From contig NW_024104294.1 of the NCBI RefSeq assembly GCF_003945595.2, positions 873,001 to 937,000 of the forward strand: a stretch of DNA of 64,000 nucleotides. Reading direction: 5' to 3'. The first letter of the stretch is position 1. Each line of letters begins with the position of its first letter. Source of the DNA: Pipra filicauda (lineage: Eukaryota > Chordata > Aves > Passeriformes > Pipridae). The notes under the pieces were generated by a model. The model did no database searches. It saw nothing but the letters and a program-made list of their open reading frames with translations, and had not been told where the DNA came from. Made by a program: the position numbers and the translations under genes. Of the stretch, positions 61,801 to 64,000 are shown piece by piece.

Positions 61801-64000
61801 ATCAAATACCCCAACACTGCCTGGACAGGAAGTGAGGCACTGGAAAAAGCTCTGCACACATTACACCATGTTAACTGTGCTTTTAAATGCAAGAAGCTGT
61901 ATTGGTCTGAAGGGAGGAAGTTAAAGGAGAATAGGAAAGGGGGGGAGAAGTGAAATGTCCTTAAGCAGCTATAGCAAATACAAAGGTGAAATGTTCATCA
62001 GCAAAGGTATTCAGCCTCTTTCTACCACAAAAAGGGATTATCTTTGAGTCTCCCTGTAGACAGATCAATTCTCAGCCTATTTTCCATAGGCACCTTCCAG
62101 CTCCCACTGGTACTGCTGGTACTCATACTACACTCTGAAAGTCAGAGTAGATCCTCTAATCACACAAGTTACCCAACACCAGAAAACTCTTATATACCCT
62201 TGCCCCTATTTACACAAGTTGTTTGCAGACCTTCCTTGTGATTTTGATCATTACTTCCACTTTGGAAAGGACCTTACACAAAAAACCACACGTACCAATG
62301 ACCCAAGGAGCATTGAGCCAGTGCCTATTCCCTCTTAGGCTGGGGGTGCTGAGAACCCCCTGTATGGAAAGGTCTTGGTTGATAAACCGCTGGAAGACAT
62401 GGAATGACATATCTTCTGCTGTTTTACCAGAAGAGAATCACTGTGTTTTATGAACTAGAAGGACTTGTGGTACTCCTGCACTTTACCCAAAGCCAAGGGA
62501 CTTGAGCTCTGTTCCCACCTCTAGCACAAACATATTGTATGATCTTCCACTCATCTTTTCCCTCCACAGTCCACTCCCCCAAACCGGGTTTTTGTCTGAT
62601 TGTTTATTTTTGTTTTCAAACAAAGTCCTTGGATCACAGGTCCAGCTCAGACAGCCAGGACGCCCTGCAGTGCATTACAGTAAGAAGAAGCTTCTTGGCC
62701 CCATGGATGTGCTACTTCAATGCCAATAACTAATAAAGGAGAATCAACAGTTTGCTGTGAGCATTTCTGGTGAGAGAGAACAAAGTACTTCTATCAGCTA
62801 AACGAGAACAGAAATATTACAGTACTCAAAATAACCCAAGCTCCTATGTCCAGACATGCCACATATTTCAGTAGCGTATTTTCCAGCTCATTGTGTATGC
62901 TGATCTGTAAGTAGGGACAGCACCTTGCTGCTGGAGCCCTTAAGGCTCCCAAATTACCACAGTACCTGGCTTGGAACAGAGATGGGGTTCTTGGCAAACA
63001 CCAAGCTGAGGGGAAATTACCACCTCAAGAGCTGATTCAGAGCACCTACATTTCTTTGCAATAAGAGCAGCCCAGGAAATCCTAGCATTTTCCTCTTAGG
63101 AAAAACACTGAGCATCAGAGAGCTTAAGGGTGAAAACTGCCTCACGTGGAAACCAGTAAACCAGCTGGAAGATGGCTGAGCATAAGGTGGTTCAAGACAT
63201 AGGCTCTTCTGCAGAGCCATGCAGAAAAACCTCAGCTGTTCCTCTCCCATTCTCTCCTCTGACCTCCATCCAGCCACCTGGGGATGAGGCTTTGCAGCCA
63301 CTGAAGGCAGCAGCCAGTGCTTCTGATAAAAGTTTGGCTGCTTACTCCATGAAATCAGACATTTTCAAAGAGATTCATGCAAAGTGTCCTGAATGTTAAA
63401 ATAAACTCTGCCAACACTTTCTTCTGAAATGACTATCTGGACATCACTAATTTCTTAGAAAATATGCCCGTGTCATCCCATATCTTGGAAGAGCAGGTGC
63501 TTTCTTTTATGTCTCCAAGCAGATGCACATTTCACTGTTCTCTGAGCACTCAGAGGCAGCTTTTCTTGAGTGTGTGACAAAACATGGTGACAGCTGCTGA
63601 AAGTGAGATGCCTGATGTACCTTTTTTACCTAATCTGACTTCTGCAGGGATGAAGCAGCTTGTCTCTTGAGGTGTGCAGGCCCTTGCAGGAGGCACCCCA
63701 GTGCACTGCTCCCATCGCAGCCACTGCAATGTTTTGTTCTTTCTTTGAAACAAAAAGAGAATATCATGCCTATGGCATCTGTTAAGCAAAGCGCTGCATG
63801 TACACTGCAATATACCCTGCAGCACAGAGCAGAGACTGGCAGATTAAATGTGAAGAGAAGTGGCTGTAAGGGGAGAGAAAACTCCAGGTGCTGGAACTGT
63901 TACAGGTGAGCCTAAGTGTTTGCTTCCCTGAGGCAGCTACCTGTCAGGATTAATCTTGCTAAGCCCAGGAATGCGCCTCAGCAGACACCACACCCCATTC
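55834..64000. other. Anonymous non-coding sequence
   Basis: No gene, RNA or recognisable repeat is present. Open frames reach at most about 112 codons and overlap on both strands. Short homopolymers occur (T run near 56219, A run near 59420). Nothing else can be supported. Confidence 0.55.

Noticed and set aside
1..64000. CRISPR arrays, operons or bacterial-style gene clusters
   Set aside because: No spaced direct repeats or dense coding were found. The repeat content is that of a vertebrate nuclear genome.

Overview
The window is nuclear DNA from a bird. The clearest evidence is two fragments of the avian CR1 LINE 3' end, with the typical ATTCTATGAT-type terminus (10514-10722 and 16737-16786, both minus strand). 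A 1.27-kb solo LTR with ERVL-type 5-bp target duplications and low repeat density also fit an avian genome. I found no exon of a known protein-coding gene. Apart from the transposon pieces, the open frames are short, overlap on both strands and resemble nothing I recognise. The window is best read as intergenic or deep intronic sequence.

Layout. 1-3823: anonymous sequence. 3824-4226: a complete tRNA-Glu-headed SINE on the minus strand, bounded by perfect 12-bp target-site duplications. 4227-16786: anonymous sequence with the two CR1 ends and a 23-bp tandem repeat (10998-11075). 16787-35263: anonymous sequence holding a diverged ~85-bp repeat pair (18968-19052 and 20631-20715), a CpG-dense patch (24414-24480) and a purine-rich tract. 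35264-36545: solo LTR with 5-bp duplications, a 20-G run and terminal hairpins. 36546-53918: anonymous, partly AT-rich. 53919-55833: an RTE-like non-LTR retrotransposon copy. 55834-64000: anonymous.

The main biological story is the pairing of the RTE-like LINE with the SINE. The LINE copy is 5'-truncated and inverted in its 5' half. The reverse-transcriptase half (54847-55822) reads on the plus strand and the C-terminal half plus 3' end (53930-54846) reads on the minus strand. Both lie inside a single perfect 11-bp duplication, which is the signature of twin priming. About 50 kb away, the SINE ends in the same ~62-bp 3' tail as the LINE (about 85% identical by eye), including an identical 14-nt hairpin. 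The simplest reading is that the SINE was copied in trans by this LINE family. RTE-type LINEs (AviRTE) are known from only some bird lineages and are thought to have arrived by horizontal transfer, so their presence here is informative about the host. Family names are inferences, because no database search was possible.
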